A stretch of DNA of 64,000 nt from Caenorhabditis remanei (GCF_010183535.1 NC_071328.1:14694001-14758000); one strand, 5' to 3'. Shown: positions 1 through 12,424, counted from the first letter of the stretch. The notes: generated from the sequence alone by a model not told the origin. Numbers and translations are program-made.

Positions 1-690
1 CCGTATTTTGAAAATCAAAATTAGAAACCGTTAGTCAGGAGATCCTCAAAAAGGTAAAAATCCTGAATACCCCTTCTAGCGGACTCTATCCCTGACACCC
101 ATTGTCTGGAGTTAATTTTTACTTAATATCGCTACCAAAATGTAGATCTAGGCAAGTTCTTTGTTTGTGACTTAAAAATTGTTTTTAAGCCATTATAGCC
201 CGGCCCAACAATAGAAAAACTGTGTCTGGCGCGCCTTAAACGCGTCTACATATTCCTTCTCGTTTTTTCTTTGAATCCTCATAAAGGATGTGCAAAAAAA
301 TGTTTCGAACCAAAAAATATATTTCCGACAGTTTTCGAAAAAAGCCGTGATTTTTCGATTTTTCTTGAATGTTTTTTAAAACTTTGTACTGAAAAACAGG
401 TTTCTAGGGATCTACCCTTGAAATACTTTCAGTTTTCATACAAGTTAAAAGAATAATAATAAACACTTTTCTGAAAAGGTTTTCCGCATAGCCCTGATCT
501 TCATCTCTTCCAATCATCTATCTGAAATCCTGATTCCAATTTTTTTTCTTGTTAAATCCTTTCAATTTTCTCCGTTTTTAATGGTTGTACCATCGATTAA
601 TGTATAATTATTTTCAGATTTGATTCTACTCAATGTACTCTACCGGCGGGACCTTTTTCTGAAAGTTTGACACCACCTCCTCGATGTTTT
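1..690. other. Gene-free AT-rich sequence
   Basis: No exon-like open frame with splice sites and no recognisable domain is visible on either strand. Short pieces of dispersed repeats occur, for example the fragment around 180-245 that carries the GGCGCGCC-type motif seen many times elsewhere in the window. Confidence 0.5.
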
Positions 691-694
691 CCCT

Positions 695-1390
695 TTTTCA
701 AGTTTTGGCCACTCTTTGACCACACCAACTTTTCCGATTCCTGACCTTTGTCTTCATCCACTAGTCATAAATTTCTGAATCCGCCACTACCCGATAGCCC
801 CCACTATTTCACAAATTAACATTTTCCCCTCCCCCTAGATCGAACACGCCGATAACGAAAAAACTGAAAACAGAGGGATTCTGTAGGTTACGGTAGTTTA
901 CAGTACCTATAACATTTATATTCAATCAAAAGCAAATCGAAAAAGTGTCTTTGCGTGAAGAGTACTTGAGAATGACAAGTAGTCCCCCCCCCCTTATCAA
1001 TCCGTCGTAGCCAGTCCCCCTAAGCTATATCGGGTTACCATATTTGCCCTCTTCCCAACCATTTTTTGTATATCTCTGTGTTGTGTATCTATCTGGTTGG
1101 GGATTACTGTAGAAGTGGTTGGAGGGGGGGAAGGATTAGATAAGATTAGGAGTAAGGGGACACAACAATGCGCATGCTTGATGTGCCCCATGGCGCTAGT
1201 TATTTCCATTATCGGCGTGTTCGATCTAGTAGGAGAAGGGGAAGACAAGCGATAAAATTTGGATTTGGAGGGGAAAATGTTAATTTGTGAAATAGTGGGG
1301 GCTATCGGGTCTGGCGGATTTGAAAATTTATGTCTTGTGGATGAGGAGAAAGGTCAGGATTCAGAAAAGTTGGTGTGATTTTTGTCTGGG
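695..1390. repeat. Inverted duplication with ~350-bp loop
   Basis: The sequence at about 695-860 reappears in reverse complement at about 1,215-1,390. Matching pieces include AGATCGAACACGCCGATAA with its complement near 1,210-1,230, the CCCGATAGCCCCCACTAT block with its complement near 1,295-1,312, and the AACTTTTCC/GGAAAAGTT type segment near 728 and 1,360. Arms are diverged but collinear, so a transcript across it could form a long hairpin. No terminal target duplication was found, so it is listed as an inverted duplication and not as a defined transposon. Confidence 0.6.
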
Positions 1391-3110
1391 GCGCCGTGTG
1401 ACGCGTTTGTAACGTTCAATTTCAAAAAATGCCACAGATGGTAAAAATTGAAAAAGAACCACTTGATTGCTCATTAACGTCAGTCTTCTCAATTTTGAAA
1501 GCAAGAAACGCGTCAAAGGCGCCCCAGACACTTAGATTCTTGACTTTTTGACAGTTTCACATTGTGAAAACCGCGCCAAAGGTGCACCAGACTTTTATTT
1601 TTTGAAAAATATAGTTTTTCAAGTATTTTGAACGTTTTTAACAACATATGAAGTTAAAAACGCGCCAAAAGCGCCCCAGACTCGTCTGTTCCCAAAAATT
1701 CGTAATTATTGAAGAAAAACTGCGTAATTTAGTCATTTTGCACGCCAAAAAGTGATTTTTACATCAAAATAACCGGACAATTCCATTTCTGACGTTGAAA
1801 AATTATTCAAAATCTAATTTTCCATGTCGGAAACCACATTTTTAGAAAAAAATTTGGTTGGCCTAGAAGGCCTTGGTCAAGGTTCACCACTACGGGAATG
1901 GGTACCAGGGTTCGATCCCGCTTGGGGTAAATTTTTTGAAATTTTATTTATTTTTCTGTTTTTGATTTATTTTGTCTTGTAGATCAAAACCAGGGCTACA
2001 TTTTTGTAGTTGACAAATTTCTGTTAGCTCCGCCCACTTTTGAGATATGCGCCTTTAAAGTTTAGCTTCTGGTTTTTTGAAACTGTCTAACATTCTTATT
2101 TTTCTACACTCAGAGCCCTCATTTTTTGATTTTTTTCTCAAAACTACCACGCCACACACCTCCCGGGCGATTTGTCACCGATTCATCTTATCCATCCCGT
2201 AAATTGTGTGTGTGTGTGTGGTGGTACACCACTACCACCACACATTTCACGGGAAGGATAAGAAGAGTGAAATGGGATAAAGCTAGACGGGAGAGAAGAT
2301 CTGACAACACATGTGGTATTCGGAAGAGAAGGGGGAGGACACCAAGTGTTCCCTCTTCCCATCTTCTTACCCAGTGGCCCCTTCCCCGGCACCTCTCGGT
2401 GAGGAAGGCTGGAGACAATTTATTCATTGAATCTTACCACAGCCACTGGACCACTGGACACCCTTTTTTTGTTCACTTTTTTGCGTTTTGACCACTTCCG
2501 AAAACGCGCCGAAGGCTCCCCAGACTTTTCTGTTTTTAAAATTACCGTTTTCTCAAGTTTTTTAAAGCGTTTTTGACAACATTTGAAAGCTAAATACGCG
2601 CCGAAGGCGCGCCAGACACACTGATCTTTGAAATTTTGACAATTCCAAGTTGTGAGAAACGCGCCGACGGCGCCCCATTCTGTGAATCTCACCACAGCCA
2701 CTGAACCACTGGACACCCATTTTTTGTTCACCTTCTTGGTTTTTTTTAGAGTTTCGACCACTTTCTTGCAGACTTTTGAACTTTTATCAGTACAAATTTT
2801 TGCAAAAATGTATTTTCTGAAAATATTCCACATTTTTTCTCAAGTATATTCCTTTAAAACCTTTGAAACCTACAAAAAATTAGTCTTGAGAATTTTTTTT
2901 CCAAAAAAATCGGAAAATGTCCAAAAAAAAAAGTTGAATGAGTTTGTGGCAAGTCTAGATTTTCTAGTAAGCACCATTTTGCAAAAACGCGCCAAAGGCG
3001 CCCCAGATACTTTGACTCTTCAAATTTTGATTACGTCTAACGACTTTTTGACAATATCACATTGTGAAAAACGCGTCCAAGGCGCCCCAGACTCGTCTTT
3101 TTCCATATTT
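1380..3110. repeat. Dispersed GGCGCGCC/ACGCGTT-motif repeats, tRNA-like fragment and a CA-hairpin
   Basis: The stretch holds repeated motifs of the form AACGCGCC-AAAGGCGCCCCAGAC in both orientations (near 1,388, 1,510, 1,570, 1,660, 2,505, 2,597, 2,660, 2,990, 3,070). Between 1,858 and 1,930 lies a tRNA-like fragment followed by the GCTCCGCCCACTTTTGAGATA repeat. Around 2,190-2,270 a CA/GT tract sits inside a short hairpin. No gene was seen. Confidence 0.5.
1858..2065 (+). repeat. tRNA-like SINE-type repeat, copy 1
   Basis: A box-like TTGGCCTAGAAGGCC and B box-like GGTTCGATCCC lie about 55 bases apart, as in a tRNA-derived pol III promoter. The downstream part carries GTAGATCAAAACCAGG, TTTTTGTAGTTGACAA and GCTCCGCCCACTTTTGAGAT, the same order as in copies near 43,860-44,030, 46,900-47,030, 47,085-47,285 and 57,000-57,210. 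It lacks a foldable acceptor stem, so it is not a functional tRNA. Confidence 0.5.
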
Positions 3111-3429
3111 GTTTTTTTTCCAAACCTTTTAAAGTTTCCTGGAAGTCAAAAAAAACGATTGATCATCGTTGGGATCTGATCAGATAAAACCCCAATTTTC
3201 CGTCCGTTTGACCAATTTTCTTGTCATTCTCTTCACTCCTTCTTCCCCCTTTACACCTATTATGGGATTAATTAGATTAACCTGGGCGGTACCCCCCTTT
3301 TTGCATAATGGCATGTCTAGATAGGAGCCTCTGTCATTATTAACTTCGTGGTCTAGAAAACACGCGGTCAATCAAAAATTTATATTCGAAATGTTTTTCC
3401 TTGGTTCTCGCGATTATTAAGTATCTTTT

Positions 3430-3840
3430 GAGGTCAAAATCACTTTTCTAGGTTAAAAATTGAAACAGTTACAGATTTTCAAAACATTTCGAAATTCTTC
3501 AAAAAGTAATAACTCACTTAGATCAGACTGGAACTTTTTGAAATTTGTACATTTAGATTCAGCGTGTCAAAACGCGTCGAATGAGTATAATCTTGCCTAT
3601 ATTCGGAATTTTTCCGACTCCGCCCACTTTTTATGACCCCCCGACACAAGAATCCGAAATATGGTATGATTATACTCATTCGACGCGTCTGAACATACTG
3701 ATTCTGAATATCTAAGTTTTAGAAAGTTTCTGTAGGAGTTACAGTAGTTTTAATGGGATTTGGATTTTCGAAAAGTTTCGAAAATCTCAAACTTTTTGAG
3801 TTTTCAACCTAGAAAAGTGATTTTGGGCTCGAAATGTGCG
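3430..3840. repeat. Palindromic repeat, ~0.4 kb (copy A)
   Basis: The two halves are inverted copies around a centre near 3,625: TTCGACGCGTC motifs face each other at 3,572-3,582 and 3,678-3,690, and the outer parts both carry AAATCACTTTTCTAGGTT and its complement. The same palindrome occurs at 4,369-5,233 and, more diverged, at 43,270-43,700. It looks like a non-autonomous foldback element. Confidence 0.6.
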
Positions 3841-4368
3841 AAATTGAGGGGAGAAATTGAGAAAATTATTTTCAGCCAAAGTATTGACAGGTAATTGGGC
3901 CACTGGTCAAAACTCTCTATTTCTTATTTTCCCACCAAGGGTGGGGTCAAATCCCTCATCCACTCAAATAAACTGTATCAAATGAGGACCACCACCACCA
4001 GAACCACTCCTTGTCATCTCTTACGTCGTGTGCACAAATCGGGTCAAGTGGTTTTCGAGGAAGCCCCCCCCCCCTAATACCTGTCTCCTCTTGAGAAGGT
4101 GTGTCTTCTGGCGGGTTTTCTCTTTGTTCCGACACAAAAAGATCTACAGTAGTCCCCCTTTTTTGTGCTCAAGGACTATTTAGATCGAGATGATACTTAA
4201 TGAAGTGTTGGAACATCTAAACGGAAAAAAATTAATGTGACGTCGGCAAGATTGTTACACCGTTTACCGGATTAGCACTTTTTTATGAGAGGAAATTGGT
4301 TAGCACTTGTTTCAAGGGTCCTGGTTAGCTAGTGGCTAGTATATTCTGGTAGCTGAGTGCTATTGCCA

Positions 4369-5233
4369 CCAAGAAAGTACTTTTCTCAACTTCTTTCCTT
4401 AATTCCGCACATTTTGGGCCCAAAATCACTTTTCTAGGTTGAAAACTCAAAAAAATAGAGATTTTCGAAACTTTTCGAAAATCCAAATTTCATTAAAACT
4501 ACGGTAACTCCTACAGAAACTTTCTGAAACTTAGATATTCAGAATCAGCATGTTCAGACGCGTCGAATGAGTATAATCATGACGTATTTCGGATTCTTGG
4601 GTCGGGGGGTCCGAAATGTTCCGAATACCGGCATGATTATAGTCATTCGACGCGTCTGAACATGCTGATTCTAAAAATCTAAGTTTTAGAAGGTTTCTGA
4701 AGGAGTTACAGTAGTTTTAATAAAATTCGGATTTTTGAAAAGTTTCGAAATTCTCTAACTTTTTGAGTGTTTAACTTAGAAAAGTGATTTTTGGCTCAAA
4801 GTGTGCGGAATTAAAGGGGGACTGCGGTATTCAAAAAATCGAGATTTTTTATTTGGGTCGACTCAGAATTTTGTTGAAAAGAGAAAAGTCTCTTGGAGCC
4901 AGGTCCGAAAGTAAGTCTAAAACGAGTTATGAGGCCTCAAAGTGGCAAAAAGGGCCTCTCGCCGTGAAGATTTGTCTTATATTTCAAAGTAAAATTCTGT
5001 CGCCGTGAACATGAACAAATTTTGAAATAATAGACAAATATTCACGGCGATAGGCCCTTTTTTGACACTTTGAGGTCTCATAACTCGTTTCAGACGAATT
5101 TTCGGACCTGGCTCCAAGAGACTTTTCTCTTTTCTACAAAATTCTGAGTCCATTCATACCAAAAAATCTCTATTTTTGGAATACCGCAGTCCCCCTTTAA
5201 GGGAAGAAGTTGAGAAAAGTATTTTCTTCTTGG
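4369..5233. mobile_element. Palindromic foldback element (copy B), host of a nested TTAA element
   Basis: The left end CCAAGAAAGTACTTTTCTC is matched in reverse complement by the right end near 5,205-5,233, and the inner halves match around a centre near 4,605 with facing TTCGACGCGTCTGAACATG motifs. The right arm is interrupted at 4,815-5,196 by another palindrome. The inner part is the same repeat as at 3,430-3,840. Confidence 0.6.
4815..5196. mobile_element. Nested 382-bp palindromic element with TTAA target duplication
   Basis: The element starts AGGGGGACTGCGGTATTC and ends with the exact complement, and is flanked on each side by TTAA (4,811-4,814 and 5,197-5,200). The arms are nearly full-length inverted copies meeting near 5,005. 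TTAA duplication is typical of piggyBac-type transposition, and TTAA palindromes are a known class of nematode MITEs. It carries no coding capacity. Confidence 0.75.
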
Positions 5234-5239
5234 AAACTG

Positions 5240-6110
5240 TCTATCTTTCTTGACTAATATCCACGTCAAAATTCTCTAAACCCAATTATAACCCCAAAAA
5301 CCCCATTTTCGATAAAAAAGATTTTGATTTGAGCCCGTCTCCTATTTTCAGTCTGTTCAATATCGGGAAGCCTACATATCTCTCTCGACGAAACTAATTA
5401 TCTAGATAACAATCTGTGTCAAATCTCCCACCTGCCCATCCACTATGTCAACTTCTACAGTATCATTGATGACAGTACCCCCCGCCGACAAGGAAAACAT
5501 ATATGTCGAGTAATTAGTGTCTCCAATTATATGCTCTTATGTTATTCTTATAGGAAGAAACGAGTTGACAAGAAAATTGGGTGGAGCAGGTGAGAGATGG
5601 TGTACGGTAGATATGTGTAGATCAAAAAATTAGAGGAAGAGAAGTACAAAAATGCGATTTTCAAGGTCACAACTTGGTTTTAGAGGTTTTTAGATTGATT
5701 TTTGTGATTTTCGAGGTTAAAAATTGGTTTTAGAGGTTTTTAAGCATGAAAATTGTGAGTTTTACGTATTTTTCACCCTCATAACCTTTCCTGACTCAAA
5801 ACCATTATTTTTCCCGATTTTTATCTCGCAACTCTGCTACAACTACATTTATTCGAAATCCGTATTTTTCAACTCAAAAACTAAATTTTAGAGGTTTTTA
5901 ATGTTGATTTTTGTGATTTTCACATTAATTTCATTCTAAACCCCTTATTTTCTATAAAAAACCCTTATTTTTTTCTGATTTCCATGTCAACCCCGCTATT
6001 CTGCCACTATTTCTTTAAGACCTGATTTTAAGGGTAAAAACTCGGTTTTGGAGGTTTCCGGGGTCAAAATTTTTGTGATTCTCACGTATTTTTACTCTAA
6101 TGACCTCTTC
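5240..6110. other. Gene-free sequence
   Basis: AT-rich sequence with weakly repeated phrases such as TTTTAGAGGTTTTTA and TTTGTGATTTTC about every 50-100 bases between 5,670 and 6,100. Nothing coding is supported. Confidence 0.4.
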
Positions 6111-6634
6111 TGATTCGGACTTTTTTCTATGATTTACTCCTTATCACTGAGTTTTTTGATAGATTTCGAAAGATTTCGGTGATTTTCGGGTGATTTTATG
6201 CGGTTTCTTTCAATTTTTCACTCTCAAAGCTGCTAAAAATTGGTCAAAATTACCTAAAAATGTCGAATTTTGGCAGTTTTTTATTGAAAATGGATGTTTG
6301 GTCGATTTTTGTAGATTTCAAGCGATTTTGACACACTTTAACCCGCCCCGCAGCACGTTAACAAATAGTCATCAGTCTCGTAGTTTGTCACGGACATAGA
6401 TCTTGTCGAGATCTACATTTTCGTATATTTTTCAGCTCATAATATTGAGTTTCAAACGAGAAATGTAGTGATGATGGAACCCAAAATACACTGACAAAAA
6501 TACAATGACCAAGTTACAATGACAAAGTTACACTGACAAAAATCACATTTTCGCTCATAAACTTCAGGATCGTGGCCTAAGTTTCCCAAGTTTTCTATAT
6601 TTTTGTGATTTTTGAGGTTTTTATGTCTAAAAAT

Positions 6635-6963
6635 CTTATTTGCTAACCGGGCCGGCACGTAACTGGCATCAAACGCAATATTATGAGCTCAAAAATATAC
6701 CAAAATGTAGATCTCAACGAGTTATATTTCTGTTACCTACTACGGGACGGGAACAAGTGACAAAAAACGCGAAAATGGCCAAAAAAGCCATTCTAGCCCG
6801 GCCCGCGGCACATTAACGAATAGTCATCCGGCCCGTAGCTGGTCAGGAATATAGAACTCGTCAAGATCTACATTTTGGTATATTTTTCAGCTCATAATAT
6901 TGAGTTTGAAGGGAGTTACGGGCCGGCCCGTTTCGGCCCATTTTGGCCCGGTTTACAAGTATG
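6635..6963. mobile_element. hAT-like MITE with CATACTTG-type ends, 8-bp target duplication
   Basis: The left end is a degraded version of CATACTTGCAAACCGGGCC (it reads CTTATTTGCTAACCGGGCC) and the right end is GGCCCGGTTTACAAGTATG. The element is flanked by a perfect 8-bp duplication, CTAAAAAT, at 6,627-6,634 and 6,964-6,971. Inside are two inverted copies of the AGCTCATAATATTGAGTTT and ACATTAACGAATAG modules. Other copies are at 49,617-50,847, 53,282-54,069 and 63,342-63,637. Confidence 0.8.
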
Positions 6964-7009
6964 CTAAAAATGGTCTAAGTAATGGGGTTTTCCTTAAAAA
7001 TGGTTTAAA

Positions 7010-7270
7010 ACGTCTCTGGTTTTTTCCCCTCACTCTCCCCTCATCTATCTCTCTCATACCTTCCGGAATCCCATATCTCTCTCTCTCTCTTTTTTTTTCT
7101 CCCCGCGGGAAGTCTCCTCCTCCCGGATATATATGTATCCATTAACACATTGTGCTCTGCTACCTCCTGGAGGCATTGGCATACAAAATGTGCATACACC
7201 TTTCCCCCTCGTGTACCCCCCTCGTGTACACACACACACAAAACAACTGTCACACCTTTTCGTGGTCCCT
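7010..7270. repeat. Low-complexity CT and CA tracts
   Basis: CTCTCTCTCTCTTTTTTTTT near 7,075-7,100 and ACACACACACA near 7,228-7,240. Open frames here are by-products of biased composition. Confidence 0.6.
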
Positions 7271-7279
7271 CTTTGATCT

Positions 7280-9400
7280 TCTCCGAAGGCCTCTTTGTTA
7301 CCTTTAAGCTCCGCCTACTTTAGTACCTTTTTCAAAATTTATTAATATTTTTTTCAGATCTCCCTCCTGGTACCACCCGTCATGTCTATAAGTCCCGCCC
7401 ACTTTTGCACTTTTCCCAAAAACTTTTTTTTTGGCAAAAAGTTGGTTAGTGCAGTCCAGTGGAATCTGATGTTGGCTCTTTTCACTGAAATTTGTTTCCT
7501 TATTTCTCTTTTTTATACACACTCAATCATCGAATATTCCATTAGACCCTCTTGCTACGCTTCACTTGACTCGGAGTTATTTTATTTGGAGTCGTTATTT
7601 TTATTCTCTCTTTTTGATGGCCTAACTTTCTCTAATCGGGGGGTTTCTAGTCCCCTTTTTTTGATGGCCTAATTTTTAATAATAGGAGTTTTCTAGGCCA
7701 CCTATGAGAGCCCAATTGTGAGAGCAGATGTTATGGAGCAGTGAACCGTATGGCTCCAATTTTTTGTCGGGGAAATTAATTTGCATAGAATTAATTGGAA
7801 GGATTTAGGCATTTTGAGTAATTGATGCGTCTAAACCGATTTTTGGTCAATTAATTTCTCAAAAATCCAATTTTCCGGTCGTTTTTAGGGTTTCTTGTGC
7901 AGGAAAAACCTCAAAAAGCATAATTTCACGTTGAAAATCGCATTTTTAAGCAAAAACCCTTCCGTTGACCATTTGTAGACATAAAAACCTTTGAAAATCT
8001 CAAAAATCACACCTAGAAATCTTAGAAACCAAGTTTTTACTCTTAATATAGAGTTTTTAAGCGAAAAATCGGCACGGACTCAACCTTTTATTGACATTTT
8101 TATCAAAAATGTTCAAAATTTCCAGAATTTCTTCTAATTCTGAATCGTACTCGAAATAGTGACTTTTTCTCAAAGAAATTCAAATACTTCAAAAAATTCG
8201 AGAAAAAAAAAAAGAATTTTGACTCCAATTATCCGGGGCTTCGTTAATGTTCCGTGGACCGGTCGAGAATGGTTTTTCGATGATTTTCGGGGGTTTTTGC
8301 ATTTTTCCGGCCCATAAGTAGGTCACAGACATATAACTCGTCGAGATCTACATTTTCGTATATTTATCAGCTCATAATAATGAATTTTAAGCGAGATCCC
8401 GTGGTTTTTTGAGTTAAAAACCTTAAAAAATGCTATTTTCTTCTGAATTCTTCAATTTTTTGGCCGAATTTTCCCAAACATAGTCTCCACCATTTTTCAT
8501 TTTTCCCATTCAAACCTCTCCCTCCTCCTCCATAATCTGCCAGAAATAGACAATATAATAATAGAATTACGCAATTGCTATGCCAATCTGTTCGTTACAC
8601 CCATAAAAAATAAGAGGAGAGGTGCTCAAACAAATCGTAAAAATCACAGGTCATATGGTGCATCGGACCTCTGAGATAATTGGCAAAGAGCCCCCACTCA
8701 ATACGTCATCTCGACACCAATTAGACTGTCAGATTGTGATTTTCTCTCTGCTCTCTCTTTCTCTCTCATCACTTTTTTTTCGCTTTGGAAATGTAATTTT
8801 TAATTTTATGGCTGTGCAACACCTGATAAGAGAAATAGGTGTGCTAATTCTAATTTTCAAAATTACTATATTGTGTTTTTCGTTTAGCAAGAGTTTTTGT
8901 ATAGTTTTTGCTAATTTTTACATTAGAAATCGATAAAATCGACATTTTCCCAATTTTTAGCACTGAACCTTTAAATCATGCACCTTTAAATTCCTACAGT
9001 ACTCATTTTTTTCGAAAATCTGGATTTCTCAGTGTTTCTTGACTAATTTTTGAAGTTTTTGCTAATTTTCGAAATAAAAATCAATAATTTTAATTTGAAA
9101 TGCTTGAAACCATCTGAATTATATTAAATTTAGAGAAAAATCAATAAAAACACTTTTTTTCATTAATAAAACTTCTCCGAAAACAGCCATGTGCCTTTAA
9201 ATTTCTACCGTAACCAAATCGTTCAAAAAATTCGTTTATTTTTATTTTTTCGGTTTTTATTCCGTAAATTTAAACAATTTTTTTAAATTTTGCTATAAAA
9301 AAAGTAAAATGACTAAATTACATGTTTTCAATTAAAAATAGCAAAAATTTTTTCCGCAATAAAAAAAAACTTTACAAAAACCGCCCATGCGCCTTTAAAC
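7280..9400. other. Gene-free AT-rich sequence with MITE fragment
   Basis: No gene is supported. A truncated copy of the CATACTTG-type MITE (AACTCGTCGAGATCTACATTTTCG with CAGCTCATAATA) lies at about 8,240-8,400. From 9,000 there are repeated phrases of the kind TGCGCCTTTAAATTCCTACAGTA. Confidence 0.4.
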
Positions 9401-9469
9401 TCCTACAGTAATCCTTTTTCGCCGGGAAATTTGATTTTTGAATTTCATCGATTTCAATCGATTTTCATC

Positions 9470-9870
9470 AGTTTTTAGTCGTTTTTCCGTGATTTTTCGC
9501 GAAAGAATCCACATTTTCTACCCAAAAACTACTAAATAATCGGTTTTTTCGTCGTTTTTTCCACTTTTTTCACCGAAAAAAACTCCATTTTCTACTCAAA
9601 AACCACAAAATGATCGGTTTTTTTGTCGTTTTTTTCCTTTTTCACCGAAAAAACCGTGTTTTCTATCCAAATACCAATAAACAATCGGTTTTTCGTTGTT
9701 TTTTTTCCTTTTTCACAAAAAAAACCCCCATTTTCTACCCAAAAACCAAAAAATGATCGGTTTTTTTTCGTTTTTTTCGCGATTTTTCACGAAAGATTCC
9801 ACATTTTCTACCCAAAACTACTAAATAATCGGTTTCTTGTTTTTTTTTGGCGATTTTTCAGCGAAAAACC
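9470..9870. repeat. Imperfect ~80-bp tandem repeats
   Basis: The unit is a variant of ATCGGTTTTTTCGTCGTTTTT followed by TTTTCACCGAAAAA and CATTTTCTACCCAAAAAC, repeated about five times with drift. The long open frame on the + strand across it is repetitive and lacks splice or start context, so it is not called as a gene. Confidence 0.6.
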
Positions 9871-10340
9871 CGCATTTTCACCTAAAAGACTTATTCGCTC
9901 CGTACAGTTTTTACAACTGCGCTCCACCGGAATGCCCTTGAATAATGTCTCTTTTTCTCTGAGTCTCTCAATTTCGCACACAATTTTCTTCGGTTTCGAT
10001 AGAGCGCGGTTGTAAGAAGAGTGACGTAGGGTTTTTGCTGTTTTTCCGCGATTTTTCACTGAAAAATCCACTTTCTCCAGTTTTCCACCTAAAAACCTCC
10101 AAATTTCGTGTCGATTTCCGCGTTTCCGCTCGATTTTCATCATAATATCGCATCTGACACCACACTTCCGGATAATCGTCTCTTTTCCTTCTCTTGTCAT
10201 CATCATCTTGTTGTCATCGGGTCCTTCTTCATCACTCGTAAAACGACTACTTCCGATTCTTGTCAAGAGTGGGGTCGTATCGGGGCCGACCGACAAGGTC
10301 CCCCCTAGCCAAACAGAGCGTGTGCTAATTCGCATAATCA

Positions 10341-10910
10341 TGCACTGATAACAATCATGGGCGGCCGATAGGGTCCGCCCGACATGTGTTTTCCCGGTTA
10401 GGCAACACGGTGTTAGTCACTTGGTGGGTCTTACCACGAAAACTGATTTTTCCGGATTTCCGTTATATTAGTTATGTTTGGAATGTGGTAAGCGCGCTCT
10501 ATCGATAAATTTGAGTAATTGTCGATAGAGCGCGTTAGCCACCGATTTTTCTAGCACTGATAACAATCATGGGCGGCCGATAGGGTCCGCCCGACACTAT
10601 TTACATGTGTTTTCCCAGTTAGGCAACACGGTGTTAGTCACTAGGAGGGTCTTACCACGAAAACAGGATTTTTCCGTTTTTCCAGCTTTTTAGTGGCCTA
10701 AACTTTGACCAGAAACAATCCAGAATTGCGATTTTGGATTTTCTGGCGGATTTTTGAATTTTCGCCGTTGGGTGGTGGGTCTTACCACGAAAACTGACTT
10801 TATTCGGATTCCCGGACATTTCCGTTATATTAGTTATGTTTGGAATGTGGTGAGCGCGCTCTATCGATAAATTTGAGTAATTGTCGATAGAGCGCGTTTC
10901 CGACCGATTT
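10341..10910 (+). repeat. Two diverged tandem duplications with GCGCTCTAT hairpins
   Basis: CACTGATAACAATCATGGGC starts a block at 10,341 and again at 10,554. A second shared block (GTGGGTCTTACCACGAAAAC through TTAGTTATGTTTGGAATGTGG and a GCGCTCTATCGATAAATTTG hairpin) occurs at about 10,424-10,535 and 10,766-10,900. The last part recurs at 13,020-13,095, just before tol-1. Confidence 0.65.
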
Positions 10911-11441
10911 TTCCGCGAATTTCCGCGGGGTTTTGCCTATTTTTGCCTATTTTCTAGCTATTTAGTGGCCGAAAATTCAAAAAATGATATTTTTTATGTG
11001 AAAAACTGCTTTTCGACACAAAAATTCCATTTTTTTACGTTTGAGTTTTTTAGCGTAAAAATGAAATTTTTCTGTCAAAAACTGCAACAAAAAAAACGAC
11101 TTTTTCACTATTTTCGGTTGAAAATCCGTTTTTTTTGCAGGTTTTTCCATGAAAATTTCCTTTTTTTTCGCTCAAATAAGCGATTTTAGCCTTGAAAACG
11201 TGATTTTCAGCAAGAAAACGCGATTTTTGACGCAAAAAACCTGTTTTCAAGCGAAAAACTCGTTTTTTCCAACCGAAAAGAGCAGAAAATCGTCTTTTTT
11301 GCACTTTTTTACTTAAAATTTTATTTCTAAGCTCAAAAATCACATTTTTGCAAGTAAAAAACTGCAAAAACTTGATTTTCGACCGAAAAAGTCTCAAAAA
11401 TACTGAATTTTAGCCCTAAAAATGTCATTTTCCGACCTAAA

Positions 11442-11850
11442 AACCAATCGTGCGGCTAACTTGCAATTTGCAATTTTGCCGCACAAAAAGTTTTTCAGTG
11501 ATTTTTTCAAAAAAAATCACCTTAATCATCGAATTGTGCGGCAAAGTTGCAATTTGCAATTTTGCCGCACAAAAAGTTTTTCAGTGATTTTTTCTCAAAA
11601 AATCACCATAATTATCAAATCGTGCGGCAAACTTGCAATTTTGCGATTTTGCCGCACACTTTGTTTTTTTTTTTTAGTTTTTTAGTGATTTTTTCTCGAA
11701 AAAATCACCATAATCATCAAATCATGCGGCAAAGTTGCAATTTTGCAAATTTGCCGCACACAAAGTTTTTTCAGTGATTTTTTCTCAAAAAATCGCCATA
11801 ACCATCAACTTGTGCGGCAAAGTTGCAAAACTTGCAATTTTGCCGCACAA
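11442..11850 (+). repeat. ~84-bp tandem repeat, about five units
   Basis: Each unit contains GTGCGGCAAAGTTGCAATTT, then TTTTGCCGCACA, then TTTTTCAGTGATTTTTTC and AAAATCACCATAATCATC. GTGCGGCAAA and TTTGCCGCAC within each unit face one another, so every unit is also a small hairpin. Units start near 11,449, 11,536, 11,621, 11,723 and 11,811. Confidence 0.8.
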
Positions 11851-12424
11851 TTTTTTTTTCCCATTTTTCCTCGTAAAAATGGGCGTGTCCCCCCCCCCCC
11901 CTTGGGAGTCCTCCTGTCTGTTCGGGAGGTCCTTCACCCCTCTCTCTTCTAAGCTCCGCCCCCTTAGGCCCCCCGTCTCACCTTCTGTTCCCTCCTCCCT
12001 TTCTCTCTCGATATGTTTTGAAGGGTGTGAGTATCCACCCGGTTTACACCATTTGGTCACCCATATCCTATACACCACCTGATCCCTCGACCATTCGAAT
12101 TAATATATTCGTCCGTTTTCACACATTTTTGCGGTGTCACACCGCCCGTGTGTCTTGTTCAGACAAGACGGACGGTGGCCACCCGGTTTTCGTTTAACCG
12201 TTTTGTGGTTTTGTCGACGGATTAGATTATCCTCTCCCCCTCCTCCTTCCTGTAGGCATCCACCCCCTGTCGGAATTGTTACGTAACATGTCTTTGATGT
12301 TGAGAATTAGGGGTTTTTACACACAAAAAATTGAGAAAATTAGGTTAGATACGAGTTTTTTGAGGTTTTTATACAAAAAAAAAACGAGAAAATTGACGCA
12401 AAGTTAGGTTAGATGAAGTTTTAA

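Noticed and set aside
2126..2491. 121-codon + frame
   Set aside because: Runs over a CA/GT tract and a hairpin; frames on both strands are open at the same place, which is typical of low complexity.
9808..10341. 177-codon minus frame
   Set aside because: Overlaps tandem repeats and hairpins, biased composition, no recognisable domain.
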